DNA of 64,000 nucleotides from Pseudomonas alcaligenes (GTDB lineage Bacteria > Pseudomonadota > Gammaproteobacteria > Pseudomonadales > Pseudomonadaceae), in contig NZ_LZEU01000001.1 of assembly GCF_014490745.1 (NCBI RefSeq), positions 2,941,501 through 3,005,500 of the forward strand, in the 5' to 3' direction. Positions 1-9,484 of the stretch are shown here, one piece after another (within the stretch, counting starts at the first letter, position 1; each line of letters begins with the position of its first letter). The translations under genes and the position numbers were made by a program. Below the pieces are notes generated by a model. The model searched no databases, had not been told where the DNA came from, and was given only the letters and a program-made list of their open reading frames with translations.

Positions 1-1
1 G

Positions 2-823
2 ACACTCGACCCGAACGACGTACAGAACGAGGTGCTGAGCGCCGAAGCTGAAGTAAAGAGCGCCGAGGCCACAGAGGGTTTGGCAAAATCAGAGCTTGAG
101 CGGCAGCGCACTCTCTTTGGAAAACAGTTTGTCGCGCGCGCTCGGGTGGAAGAGGCCGAGGCCAGCTGGCGCGCCACGAACGCAAAGCTCAACGTTGCCC
201 AAACGGCGTTACAGACTGCACGTAATAAGTTGACCTACACCGAGCTCCGCGCGCCTGACGATGCCATTGTCAGTGCAGTGTCAATCAATGCCGGGCAAGT
301 CATCGATGCGGGCCAACCTGCGATCAAACTGTCCTCGACGCACGAACGCGACGCGATCTTCAATGTGTCCGAAAGGATCTACACCAGCGTGCCCTCCGAC
401 GTGCAAGTCGAAGTGGCGCTTGTGTCAGACCCTTCGATCAAGGTGACCGGCCCAATCCGTGACGCCAGTCCGACAGCAGACCCGGCAACCCGTACCTACC
501 GCATCCGCATCGCCCTGCCTGACGCCCCGATCACCATGACGCTGGGCGCTACGGTAACGGGGCGCATCATCCTGCCCGGCAAGGCGCTGATCACCCTCCC
601 TGCCTCGGCGTTGACCAGCGAGAACGGAAAACCCGCGGTTTTTGTGGTTCAACCGTCTACAAAGGAGCTCGTTCGTAAGTCGGTAACTGTCGCACGCTAC
701 ACGGCAACACAGGCGCTGGTTGAGTCCGGCCTCGCCGACGGCGATGCCGTCGTAACGGCAGGAGTCAGCAAGCTCAGGCCCGGCCAGAAAGTCGCCTACG
801 ATGCGCCAGAGGTGGCCAAATGA
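2..823 (+). CDS. RND efflux periplasmic adaptor (membrane fusion protein), 5' partial
   Basis: The reading frame is open from the first base of the window, so the N-terminus, including signal peptide and first beta strands, is missing. What remains is the end of the alpha-helical hairpin (Ala/Glu/Arg-rich coiled coil), then the lipoyl-like half containing LTYTELRAPDDAIVS, then beta-barrel and membrane-proximal domains. This is the standard order of AcrA/MexA/HlyD-family adaptors, which link an inner-membrane RND pump to an outer-membrane channel. The stop overlaps the start of the permease gene (ATGA), so the two are translationally coupled. No outer-membrane factor gene follows, so the pump probably borrows a channel encoded elsewhere. 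The substrate cannot be read from the sequence. Confidence 0.93.
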   Translation, partial: TLDPNDVQNEVLSAEAEVKSAEATEGLAKSELERQRTLFGKQFVARARVEEAEASWRATNAKLNVAQTALQTARNKLTYTELRAPDDAIVSAVSINAGQVIDAGQPAIKLSSTHERDAIFNVSERIYTSVPSDVQVEVALVSDPSIKVTGPIRDASPTADPATRTYRIRIALPDAPITMTLGATVTGRIILPGKALITLPASALTSENGKPAVFVVQPSTKELVRKSVTVARYTATQALVESGLADGDAVVTAGVSKLRPGQKVAYDAPEVAK

Positions 824-3800
824 GCGCGCAGGACAGCAAGGGCAGCTTCAACCTATCGGCGTGGTCCATCGCGCAAAAACCGCTGATCTTCTTTCTCATG
901 CTAATCACGTTGATTGGCGGAACCATGAGTTACTCGAAACTCAGCCGCAATGAGGATCCGGCTTTCACCATCAAGACCATGGTGGTCGCCGCCCGCTGGC
1001 CAGGCGCAAACATCGACGACACAACCAAGCTCCTGACCGATCGCCTGGAGAAGAAGCTCGAGGAGATTCACTACCTCGACCGACTCGACAGCTACACGCG
1101 CCCAGGCGAGACCGTGATCATGGTCAACCTGCGCGACGATGCGCCAGCACGCATCGTCCCTGACGCCTGGTACCAGGTGCGCAAAAAGATGGCCGACATC
1201 AGCGCGACACTCCCCAGCGGAGTACAGGGCCCCTTCTTCGACGACGAGTTCGGCGATACCTATGGCCAGATCTACGGGTTCACCACCGAGGGCTTCTCGG
1301 ATCGAGAGCTGCGTGACTACCTGGAAGGTGTTCGGGCGGAACTGCTACGCATCCCGAACATTGGCAAAGTACAACTCCTTGGCGCGCAAGAAGAGCAGAT
1401 TGCCATCGAGTTCTCACCCAGCCTTCTCGCCGCCTACGGTCTCGACGAGGAGGCCGTACTGAGGGCCCTGAGCGCTCAGAACGCTGTCAGCCCTGCCGGA
1501 ACGGTGCGCCTGACTGACGACAAGATCGCCCTGCGCGTGAGCGGTAGCTTTGTGTCTGAAGAAAGCCTGCGCAACATGACCCTGCGGGCAAACGACCGCT
1601 TCGTACCGCTGACCGAGCTCGCCACGGTTCAACGCACTCCGGCCGATCCGCCGGCCCCCCAGTTCCGAGTCAATGGCGAGAAAGCGCTCGGCCTCGCCAT
1701 ATCGATGGCCGCGGGCGGCAATCTGCTCGAATTTGGGCAGGCGGTGCGCGAGCGCATGGACGAGGTAAAGGCAGCGCTGCCCCACGGTATAGAGATGCTT
1801 CAGGTCGCTGACCAATCGACTGTGGTCAAGGGCGCCGTGAACGGCTTCCTGAAGGTGCTGGCCGAAGCAGTCGCGATCGTGCTCGCGGTGTCGTTCCTCT
1901 CGCTCGGCCTCAGAGCCGGGCTGGTCGTCAGCATCTCGATTCCCTTCGTCCTGGCGCTGACCTTTATCGGCATGGAGCTGAGCGGAATCGGCCTGCAGCG
2001 CATCTCGCTCGGCGCCCTGATCATCGCCCTCGGCCTGCTCGTCGATGACGCGATGATCACGGTCGAGGCCATGATCGGCAAACTCGAGGAGGGGTGGAGC
2101 CTCAAACGGGCAGCCAGCTTCGCCTACGACTCGACCGCCTTTCCGATGCTGACGGGTACGCTCGTCATGATCGCCGGATTCATTCCAGTCGGCTTCGCCG
2201 CCTCAAGCGCGGGGGAGTATTGCTACTCGATGTTCATGGTGGTGCTGATCTCGCTATCGGCATCCTGGGTAGTCGCGGTGCTGTTCTCGCCACTGCTCGG
2301 CACCCTGATCCTGCCGAAAGCGCTGCCGAACCACGGCCACAGTAACGGGCGGATCATGGCTGCTTACGGGCGGGCCCTGTCCTGGGCCCTGAGCCATCGG
2401 GCGCTCACCCTCACGGCGGCAGGCGCCGCCTTCGTGCTCTCGCTCGGAGCCTCGACCCATCTCGAACAGCAGTTCTTTCCGCCATCCGACCGCCCCGAAC
2501 TTCTGGTGAGCCTGACGCTGCCACAGAATGCGTCGCTGGAGGCGACGGAGCGGGAAGCCTTGAAGCTCGAAAAAGTGCTGGCTGCCGATCCTGACGTTGA
2601 GCAGTTCTCTACCTACATCGGCTCCGGTGCGATCCGTTTCTATTTGCCGATGGAGGTACTGCTGCAGAACGACAACGTGACCCAAGTCGTTGTGCTCACC
2701 AAAGGCGTCAAACAGCGCGATGCGCTCCAGGCCAAGCTCGCCGCAACCTTCAAGACAGATTTCCCCGGCCTTATCGCCCGGGCAACGCCATTAGAGCTCG
2801 GCCCGCCGGTCGGCTGGCCACTCAAATATCGCGTCACCGGCCCCGATCAGACCAAGGTGCGCGATATTGCCGGGCAACTGGCCAACCTGCTTTCGGCCAA
2901 CCCGGATACCAGCGAAGTACATTTGCTGTCGGGTGAGCCGCAACGCAGCGTCATTGTCGCGATCGATCAGACGCAAGCACAGGCACTGGGGCTTTCGTCC
3001 GAGGAAGTCGCAAGTGCCATGGCAGCCATTTTCTCTGGCACTACGGTCACCGCCGTGCGCGACCAGGATCGACTCGTGGATGTGGTTGTGCGAGCCAAGA
3101 TCGCTGAACGCTCCGACCTCGCTACTCTTGCCAATCTGCAGATTCGTACCCCCCAAGGTCACACCATCCCGCTGACGCAGATCGCCAAACTCAGCTACGG
3201 GGTCGAAGACCCGATTGTCTGGCGCCGCCAGCGCCTCCCCCTTGTCACCGTCCAGGGCGATGTCCGCGAAGGCCTTGAGGCGGCAACCGTGGTACAGGTA
3301 CTTGCACCCGTTGTCGCACAGTTCGCCGCCGACCTGCCCAAAGGCTACAAGGTGGAAACAGGCGGCGCAGTCGAAGAAGCGGCAAAGGGAAGCGCCTCGC
3401 TGTTCGCCGTGCTACCAGTGACCGCGTTGGTGATGTGTGTGCTGCTGATGGTGCAACTGCGCAGCTTCTCGCGGATGTTCCTCGCTCTCGCGATGGCCCC
3501 ATTCGGCCTGATCGGTGTCGTGCTGGCGATGCTGCCCACCGGAACACCGATGGGCTTCGTGGCACAGCTCGGCGTCATCGCCCTGGTCGGCATGATCGTC
3601 CGCAATGCCATCATTCTGATCGAGGAAGTGGACATCAATGTCCGTGCGGGCCAGTCGCCACTCGAGGCCATCGTGCATGCATCGACACACAGGGCACGCC
3701 CTATCGTGCTGACAGCCTGCGCGGCAATCCTCGGCATGATCCCGATCGCACCGCAGATCTTCTGGGGACCTATGGCCTTCGCGGTGATTGGCGGTTTGGC

Positions 3801-3921
3801 CGTTGCAACCATAGTGACCCTGACTATCCTCCCCTGCGCCATATCCCTTCTATTGCAATGGGAAGGTCGCAAACAGAGGATGCTAGACCCAAACCACTCC
3901 GAACCAACTGGAGCCCATTAA
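820..3921 (+). CDS. RND efflux transporter permease (HAE1/AcrB-like)
   Basis: Proton-driven inner-membrane pump of 1033 aa, the usual RND length. One N-terminal membrane segment (FFLMLITLIGG) is followed by a large periplasmic loop, a block of segments around residues 340-500, a second periplasmic loop and a C-terminal membrane block at about 860-1010. The proton-relay Asp pair is present in GLLVDDAMITVEAM near residue 410. The start codon overlaps the stop of the adaptor gene. The sequence reads as the hydrophobic/amphiphilic (multidrug) class rather than the heavy-metal CzcA class, but this was judged without alignment. The gene is intact, and about 440 bp without genes follow it. Confidence 0.95.
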   Translation: MSAQDSKGSFNLSAWSIAQKPLIFFLMLITLIGGTMSYSKLSRNEDPAFTIKTMVVAARWPGANIDDTTKLLTDRLEKKLEEIHYLDRLDSYTRPGETVIMVNLRDDAPARIVPDAWYQVRKKMADISATLPSGVQGPFFDDEFGDTYGQIYGFTTEGFSDRELRDYLEGVRAELLRIPNIGKVQLLGAQEEQIAIEFSPSLLAAYGLDEEAVLRALSAQNAVSPAGTVRLTDDKIALRVSGSFVSEESLRNMTLRANDRFVPLTELATVQRTPADPPAPQFRVNGEKALGLAISMAAGGNLLEFGQAVRERMDEVKAALPHGIEMLQVADQSTVVKGAVNGFLKVLAEAVAIVLAVSFLSLGLRAGLVVSISIPFVLALTFIGMELSGIGLQRISLGALIIALGLLVDDAMITVEAMIGKLEEGWSLKRAASFAYDSTAFPMLTGTLVMIAGFIPVGFAASSAGEYCYSMFMVVLISLSASWVVAVLFSPLLGTLILPKALPNHGHSNGRIMAAYGRALSWALSHRALTLTAAGAAFVLSLGASTHLEQQFFPPSDRPELLVSLTLPQNASLEATEREALKLEKVLAADPDVEQFSTYIGSGAIRFYLPMEVLLQNDNVTQVVVLTKGVKQRDALQAKLAATFKTDFPGLIARATPLELGPPVGWPLKYRVTGPDQTKVRDIAGQLANLLSANPDTSEVHLLSGEPQRSVIVAIDQTQAQALGLSSEEVASAMAAIFSGTTVTAVRDQDRLVDVVVRAKIAERSDLATLANLQIRTPQGHTIPLTQIAKLSYGVEDPIVWRRQRLPLVTVQGDVREGLEAATVVQVLAPVVAQFAADLPKGYKVETGGAVEEAAKGSASLFAVLPVTALVMCVLLMVQLRSFSRMFLALAMAPFGLIGVVLAMLPTGTPMGFVAQLGVIALVGMIVRNAIILIEEVDINVRAGQSPLEAIVHASTHRARPIVLTACAAILGMIPIAPQIFWGPMAFAVIGGLAVATIVTLTILPCAISLLLQWEGRKQRMLDPNHSEPTGAH

Positions 3922-4360
3922 CTGGACGTGGACAAGCTATCCGGACGCAACTACTCACGAGACCGGGCACAAATAGCATGACCTGACCGGAATCCAAGAG
4001 CCAAGCCTGCTGACGGATGCTCAATATCCGTAAGCTGAATGAGTTGAGAGTGTTTGGTTCGCGCTAAGCGTCGACGCTAACCGGGTAAGGAGCTGGCAGA
4101 GATAGGCACTGCAGGTCGGATAAACGAGAGGGATACATTCAGCCTGCCCGGCAGCTCAACAGGGTTCAGTGCGTTTGCGCATCCGCCGCCCTGGTGGCCA
4201 GTCGAATTGATACCCCCATAACGCCTTTGGGGTGGAGAAACCGCCGCCAAGACTCGAAAGCATCGTGAACATCGTCCAGCCACGTCGTCGTTTCAAGGTT
4301 GAATACGCCTGCTGAAGATCTATTCCATACTCTGGGCAGGAAATAGCTCGGAACGCCGCT
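3922..4360. other. Intergenic, no gene recognised
   Basis: Gap of 439 bp between the RND permease and the diguanylate cyclase. Short open frames on both strands have no ribosome binding site and no recognisable protein. No strong terminator, tRNA or repeat was seen. The promoter for the downstream gene must lie here, but no convincing -35/-10 pair could be chosen. Confidence 0.5.
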
Positions 4361-5875
4361 ATGAACGGCCTTTACTATTCACCACTGCTGCTGAGTATCA
4401 ACCTGATGGTCGCCAGTGCCGCAGGCTGTACAGCACTGTGGTACTACTCACGCCCATATCGCGGACCAGGGGTATGGACTTGCGGTGTGCTCACGCTTGT
4501 ATGTGGACTTTTCCTAATACTTACTGGCGTTCCTCTCCTGGCTGCCATAGGCAATGCGCTGCAGATTGCCGGCGAAGCCATCGTGGTGATGGGGCTATTC
4601 CGCTTCCTGGATATACCTCCTCCTTGGTGGATAGTCCCAGCCAGCGCAGGCGCGGTCGGCACACTGATGTTCTGGCATTGGTGGGTTGCCCCCTTCAATA
4701 CTGAACTGCTCATAGCCTTTTACTCAACGACTAGCGCCTTACTGTCTGGCCTTGGTAGCCGAATACTCTGGAAGGCCCCCGGAGAGCGGGAGCTCCGAGG
4801 GATTCGACGCTTCGTTTCAAGTACCAGTGCAATCTACTCTCTAGTTGCGGCTTGCAGCGGACTACTAGCCCTTCTCACCTTTCTTCGCGGTATTGAATAC
4901 TCAGACGACTCACGCTCAGTGTCTTACCTATTGCCGATCAATTTTGGCGTTCCATTGTGGGTCATCACCCTCATTGGCTTGGCACTGCTGACAATGCGGC
5001 GCGCCTTACTCGACAGCCAGCATCACGCTTACACGGCCAAAATCAGCGCTCATCGATTTGAACGCCTTATGAGTGTCACAAATGGCGGCGTCCTGATTCT
5101 AAAAGACGGGCACGTGCTCGACGCTAATCCGAAATTAGAAGAACTATTTTCACGCCCACTCAAAGAGCTGCTCGGACAGCCGCTCACAGCGTTATTTGAG
5201 GAAGATGATGGACTCGCAAACCAGATGAAGGTGGCCAATAGTCATCCCCAAGACCGGCGGGCACTCCGTAGTGACGGTTCTCAGTTCGCTGCAGAACTCA
5301 GCGTGGCAGCTCTCGATGATGGCAGCCTGGTTGCAGAGATACGTGACATTAGCCTGCGCAAATCCTTAGAAGAAGAGCTACGCCTGCTAGCATTTCGCGA
5401 CCCTCTCACCGGCACCTTGAACCGACGCGCCTTTACAGAACGTGCCGAAAGCGAGTTGCTGCGTAACCACCGCCAAAAGACTGCGTTATGCCTCGCCCTC
5501 TTTGATCTGGACTACTTCAAGAAAATCAACGACCGCTATGGTCATGCCATGGGCGATATCGTCTTGCAACGCTTCAGCAGCCGCTGCCAAGAACGCATCC
5601 GTCGTACCGATCTGCTTGCCCGCATTGGTGGTGAGGAGTTCGTTCTGCTGATGCCAGATACTGACCAGCAACAAGCCACTGCTTTGCTAGAGGAACTACG
5701 AAAGCTCTGGGCTGCTGAGTGCTTTGATAGCCCTCAGGGTGTTCTGCGATCGACTGTCAGCATTGGACTGATTCAGATAAACAGCCATGCACCTTTGGAA
5801 CACTGGCTTCAGCATGCAGATATCGCGCTCTACCGAGCCAAAGGCGAGGGCCGGAATCGAACAGTTGTAGGCTGA
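4361..5875 (+). CDS. Membrane-bound PAS-GGDEF diguanylate cyclase
   Basis: Predicted to make the second messenger c-di-GMP from two GTP at the inner membrane. The 504-aa protein has about six or seven hydrophobic segments in residues 1-220, a PAS-like domain at about 235-330 (RFERLMSVTNGGVLILKDG), then a GGDEF domain at about 340-504. The active site reads GGEEF near residue 423. An inhibitory I-site, RRTD, lies exactly five residues before it, so product feedback is likely. DPLTGTLNRRAF and FDLDYFKKIND are the standard nucleotide/metal motifs, and SIGLIQI closes the fold. No EAL or HD-GYP domain is present. The gene stands alone, so its input signal is unknown. Confidence 0.95.
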   Translation: MNGLYYSPLLLSINLMVASAAGCTALWYYSRPYRGPGVWTCGVLTLVCGLFLILTGVPLLAAIGNALQIAGEAIVVMGLFRFLDIPPPWWIVPASAGAVGTLMFWHWWVAPFNTELLIAFYSTTSALLSGLGSRILWKAPGERELRGIRRFVSSTSAIYSLVAACSGLLALLTFLRGIEYSDDSRSVSYLLPINFGVPLWVITLIGLALLTMRRALLDSQHHAYTAKISAHRFERLMSVTNGGVLILKDGHVLDANPKLEELFSRPLKELLGQPLTALFEEDDGLANQMKVANSHPQDRRALRSDGSQFAAELSVAALDDGSLVAEIRDISLRKSLEEELRLLAFRDPLTGTLNRRAFTERAESELLRNHRQKTALCLALFDLDYFKKINDRYGHAMGDIVLQRFSSRCQERIRRTDLLARIGGEEFVLLMPDTDQQQATALLEELRKLWAAECFDSPQGVLRSTVSIGLIQINSHAPLEHWLQHADIALYRAKGEGRNRTVVG

Positions 5876-6487
5876 GCATGCCTATGCCTGGGACGGTAGC
5901 CCTGAATCGACCATAGATTCGTAGACTCCTTCAAGCTGCTGTCTCTGGCCAGGAGCGGCCGCTTCTGGCCGACAGCGACCCGTCACCTACGTCCGCTTCC
6001 GGCCTATTTCGTTGAAAAACTCTCTCGACAATTTTCTCCGCCGAAAGTACGCAGCTGACGCTGAAATCTAACTCGTCGTTGTGGCTGAACTACCTTAGAT
6101 TTCACGTAGCAACGCTCGATTTGAACGTTTTTCAGGCTCCGAACAAGCAGCTCCGTCGCACACCGAGTTTTTCAACAGAATCGGCCAAAAGCTGTCGCTC
6201 ACTGACGACCACTTACGACCCAATCCAAACGCTCGTCTATTTAGGCTTCCAATGGCAGGAGCGAGTTGACGGAGAACCGCCTTTTTGTTCGAGCATCTGC
6301 TCCGAAGTGGACAGGTGATCGTATCAGGTTACGCGTCCACTACAGGTAAAAGCAGCTGCCTAAGACCTCGCCCATCTTATGCAACACGTCGATCACAACT
6401 TTCCGCAAAAATGCTTTATATAGAGAGGCATCGCGCCGACAGCCGGCGCCCGACCGCATAATCATAACAACTGCCAAGCGAACGGAT
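5876..6487. other. Intergenic with GGCCG-type short repeat
   Basis: 612 bp without a supportable gene. Around 5950-5985 there is a GGCCAGGAGCGGCCGCTTC-type segment followed by TGGCCGACAGCGACC. This resembles the short intergenic motif also found near 9361-9391 and 62186-62235. An open frame at 6079-6318 lacks a ribosome binding site and any family resemblance, and I do not call it. Confidence 0.45.
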
Positions 6488-9133
6488 ATGTCCAAGTCCC
6501 TAGTCGAATTCAAACGCTTCTTGGCCATGTCGGCCGCGACTCTGTCCGAACACGAGAAAAAACTGGCCAACCTGATTTTGGGGAGGTTCGACGAAATCGC
6601 GGTGGTCGGAGCGGCCGGAGGCCGGCGCGGGAAAGTCTTGGCGAAACTGATCGTCGACGAAGGGGAGTCGGCGTCTCCTGTACTCAAAATCGCGGCTGAC
6701 GAAGCGAACGCTAACGAGAGTGAGATCCTCCGGCTTACCAAAGTGGAGGTTGAGCATTTTCGGGGTTTTTCTGAGAAGCACACTTTCGAATTCAAAACAC
6801 CTTACACGTTCGTCTACGGGCCGAACGGGACGGGAAAGTCGAGTCTCTGTGAGGCGCTCGAATACGGATTGCTCGCCTCGATCCACGAAGCGGATTCGAA
6901 GCGGATCCCCGTCTCGGACTACATCAGGAACGCCACATCGAGGAAGTCGGCGAAACCCGTCCTGTACGGAGACACCGTGAAGGAGAAAGGAATCCAAGTA
7001 AAAGCGGACCCCCGCAGTTTCGAATTCTGCTTCATCGAAAAGAACCGGATCGACGGATTTGCGCGAGTGGCGGCCAATACCCCTGCAGCCCAACAGGCGC
7101 GGCTAGCAGCGCTGTTCGGCTTGGAAGAGTTCAATACGTTCGCAACGCAGTTCAACGAGAACCTCGAGTCTTACCTGGACTTAGCGGGTAAGAAAGGGAA
7201 GGATCTCGCGGACCGGGCGAAGGGCATCGCCGGACACAAGGCAATCCTCGAAGGCCTCCCGGAAAAAGCCAAAGCCGCCGAAACGCGAGGCGCCGCCCTG
7301 CTCGCGAAATATCCGGAGTGCAAGGGCCTCGAGGAGATCAAGGCCGCCCTAATCGGTCCCGAAGGCAACGGCGGCAAGCAAAAGACGAATAACACCGAAA
7401 TCGGCCGCCTGCAGAACCTTAAAACGGTCACTGATCCCGGGACGGACGGCATTCTAGCCGACGCTGACGGACTGCTCCGGCTCATCAAAGAGAAGGCGGA
7501 GTCGGAAGAGTTCCTCAACCAGTTCAAGGACCAGCTTTCTCTTCGAGACCTCTATGACGCGATCCTGGGGAACCGCGAAAGGTTCGAGAACAAATGTCCC
7601 GCGTGCGCCTCCGAACTCTACCGCGACGGTCAACTCGCTGTTCCGGTCGATCCGTACGGCAACGCGGAGGAAAAGCTGAAGCAATTCGACGCCGCCCTGA
7701 GGGTCGAAGGGCGGATCAAGGAAATCCGGGATGCCCTCAACCTCGGCTGGCGGGACCTGCTTTCGAAAATCGCCAAGCTTCCGACATCCGCTGCGGCTGT
7801 CGGGTTCGTCGGAGCGCACGAGGTAGGCTCGTTCAGCGCCGCGGCTTCCGAGGCCAAGGATGCGGCAAACATCGAGACCTTCCTCCGGGCCATACCGGCA
7901 AAGCGAGAGCTCCTTCAGGCGCTGAAGGACGCGACCGCCACCCATAACGAAAAGGTTGAACAATCCAAAGCCGCGATCAAGAAACTCGAGGAAGATAACC
8001 TTGTAATCTCTAAGGATCTCGAGGAAATCGTTGCTATCTCGACCCTCGTCGCTGCGAACGAGAAGAGCGCGTTGGAGGCAACGCAAGCTATCGAGAAGTT
8101 CAACCGGGAGAACGAGGAGCTCATCAGAGAGGTGGAAGCCGAGAAACCGGTAATCGCTAGAAACCTACGCTATAGCGTTGCTTACGCCTCGTTCCGCAAG
8201 AAGCTCCTGGCCTACAACGCCGAATTGCCCTTGGCCTTGGCCTCGGATCTCAACGAGAAGACCCTGAAGTTCTACAACGAGATCAACAAGAACGACCACC
8301 CTTCCGACAGGCTCAAGTCTCTGAAGTTGCCGACGGCCGCTGGGGAGAGGATAGAGATTGAGTTCGAGAGCGGGGACAAGTGCGACGCGCTCCAGATCCT
8401 AAGCGAAGGTCACATTCGGTGCCTCGGGCTCGCGATCCTGTTGGCGAAGATCACCAGAGACCGCCTCCCGTTCCTGATATTCGACGATGTGGTGAACTCG
8501 ATCGACGATGAGCACCGGGGCGCGATTATCGACCTCATCTTGAATCCGGAAGAGGTCGGCAAGAGGCAACTCATCGTCACGACCCACGGCGAGGATTTCG
8601 TGAAGCGTCTCGAGAACGCCGTGCCGATGAAGAAGTACAAGGAAACGGTGACTCGAATCGACTTCCTCGTGCCGTTCGCCGCCAAGAAGATCGCCGTGAA
8701 GCTCGACTCGCCACGCCACTACCTCACGGTGGCGACCCGCAGCTACGAAGAAGGGCGTATACGCGACTCCCTGAGTTACATCCGGAAGGCCTTTGAAGAA
8801 GAACTCAACCGTCTCTGGAAGAAGATTGCTAATAAGAAGCTGTCGGCGCAGATAAGTGTCGGGATGAGGGGGCCGGGAGACCCAGATCTCATGAGCTTGG
8901 CGACGGGGCTCTATCAGTTCCTAAACAGGAAGGACGTGACGGCATTCCAGGAAACCGTGCCGCATCTGGACGAGATGCTTGGATACAGCGAGAAGCACAA
9001 AGTTGAGTGGAACCACCTGAACAAGGGAACCCATGAAGAGGATCGGGCAGAAGAGTTCGACGCCGTGATCGTTCGGCGCATGCTCGAGACCGTCGTCAAG
9101 CTAGACGATGCGATCGAGACTCCTCAGACCTGA
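6488..9133 (+). CDS. Solitary SMC/Rad50-like AAA ATPase with single CxxC hook motif
   Basis: An 881-aa protein with a split ABC-type ATPase. Residues 1-80 are a poorly conserved lead-in. Then come LTKVEVEHFRGF and a Walker A motif, YGPNGTGKSS, near residue 111-118. The long middle (about 190-600) is Glu/Lys/Ala-rich helical sequence, interrupted near residue 370 by CPAC, as in a Rad50/RloC zinc hook. The C-terminal half has an ABC signature (LSEGH, about 638), Walker B plus D-loop (LIFDDVVNSIDD, about 664) and an H-loop (VTTHGEDF). The last 150 residues are helical (RSYEEGRIRDSLSYIRKAF, then HLNKGTHEE) and may be an effector or partner domain. No adjacent nuclease, toxin or methylase accompanies it. 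Role unknown; anti-phage ATPases such as RloC have comparable layouts, but this is inference. Confidence 0.85.
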   Translation: MSKSLVEFKRFLAMSAATLSEHEKKLANLILGRFDEIAVVGAAGGRRGKVLAKLIVDEGESASPVLKIAADEANANESEILRLTKVEVEHFRGFSEKHTFEFKTPYTFVYGPNGTGKSSLCEALEYGLLASIHEADSKRIPVSDYIRNATSRKSAKPVLYGDTVKEKGIQVKADPRSFEFCFIEKNRIDGFARVAANTPAAQQARLAALFGLEEFNTFATQFNENLESYLDLAGKKGKDLADRAKGIAGHKAILEGLPEKAKAAETRGAALLAKYPECKGLEEIKAALIGPEGNGGKQKTNNTEIGRLQNLKTVTDPGTDGILADADGLLRLIKEKAESEEFLNQFKDQLSLRDLYDAILGNRERFENKCPACASELYRDGQLAVPVDPYGNAEEKLKQFDAALRVEGRIKEIRDALNLGWRDLLSKIAKLPTSAAAVGFVGAHEVGSFSAAASEAKDAANIETFLRAIPAKRELLQALKDATATHNEKVEQSKAAIKKLEEDNLVISKDLEEIVAISTLVAANEKSALEATQAIEKFNRENEELIREVEAEKPVIARNLRYSVAYASFRKKLLAYNAELPLALASDLNEKTLKFYNEINKNDHPSDRLKSLKLPTAAGERIEIEFESGDKCDALQILSEGHIRCLGLAILLAKITRDRLPFLIFDDVVNSIDDEHRGAIIDLILNPEEVGKRQLIVTTHGEDFVKRLENAVPMKKYKETVTRIDFLVPFAAKKIAVKLDSPRHYLTVATRSYEEGRIRDSLSYIRKAFEEELNRLWKKIANKKLSAQISVGMRGPGDPDLMSLATGLYQFLNRKDVTAFQETVPHLDEMLGYSEKHKVEWNHLNKGTHEEDRAEEFDAVIVRRMLETVVKLDDAIETPQT

Positions 9134-9457
9134 TGGTGGTCCTTCTGAATCCGGGCATGTATGTCGGGCGATTCGTACGGCGGTCGGGAACGTTGCCGTT
9201 CAGACTGCAAGTACGCTAAGTGCCCGAGAGCTGTCCGACAGCCCCCTTTCTTTTCGCTGAGATTGAAAGTTGGCTTCGGCCTAGAAGTCGAGGTGCTACA
9301 ACCGGTTTTTCTGAACGGAGCAGACGCTTGAGCGTTCGCCGTGGGATCAGTCTGACTGACCGCTTTTGGCCGCTTTTGGCCGCTTTCTGCCGATTACAAC
9401 AGGCAAGAACCGGCCGATCTCTGACAGTTGATCGCCCAAGCGTCAAAGCGGACAATC
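9134..9457. other. Intergenic leading into the nuclease operon
   Basis: About 320 bp with no supportable gene. It contains a short tandem repeat at 9361-9390 (annotated separately) and ends in a LexA-type operator. Open frames on both strands here lack ribosome binding sites and run into the nuclease gene in the wrong frame. Confidence 0.5.
9361..9390. repeat. Three 10-bp tandem repeats
   Basis: CGCTTTTGGC occurs twice back to back, followed by a degenerate third unit, CGCTTTCTGC. It belongs to the GGCCGCTT-type intergenic sequence seen elsewhere in the window. Function unknown. Confidence 0.8.
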
Positions 9458-9473
9458 CTGTACAAGAATACAG
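9458..9473 (+). promoter_or_regulatory. LexA (SOS) box
   Basis: The sequence CTGTACAAGAATACAG is CTG-N10-CAG with the CTGT/ACAG arms and AT-rich centre of the gammaproteobacterial LexA operator. It ends 11 bp before the preferred ATG of the VRR-NUC nuclease gene, a position where a bound repressor would block transcription or initiation. This suggests DNA-damage induction of the nuclease-helicase operon. From memory, a DinG-family gene and its neighbour belong to the P. aeruginosa SOS regulon, which fits. Confidence 0.82.
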
Positions 9474-9484
9474 TGATTGCTATC

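Noticed and set aside
6079..6318. 79-codon open frame between the cyclase and the SMC-like gene
   Set aside because: No ribosome site, no recognisable family, and poor composition for coding DNA.
8700..9133. HEPN/ACNase toxin domain at the C-terminus of the SMC-like ATPase
   Set aside because: No R-x(4-6)-H motif is seen in the region, so a HEPN call would be unsupported.
9428..9484. Upstream TTG start for the FAN1-like gene
   Set aside because: It would place the LexA box inside the gene, and homologues begin near MSTALPP.
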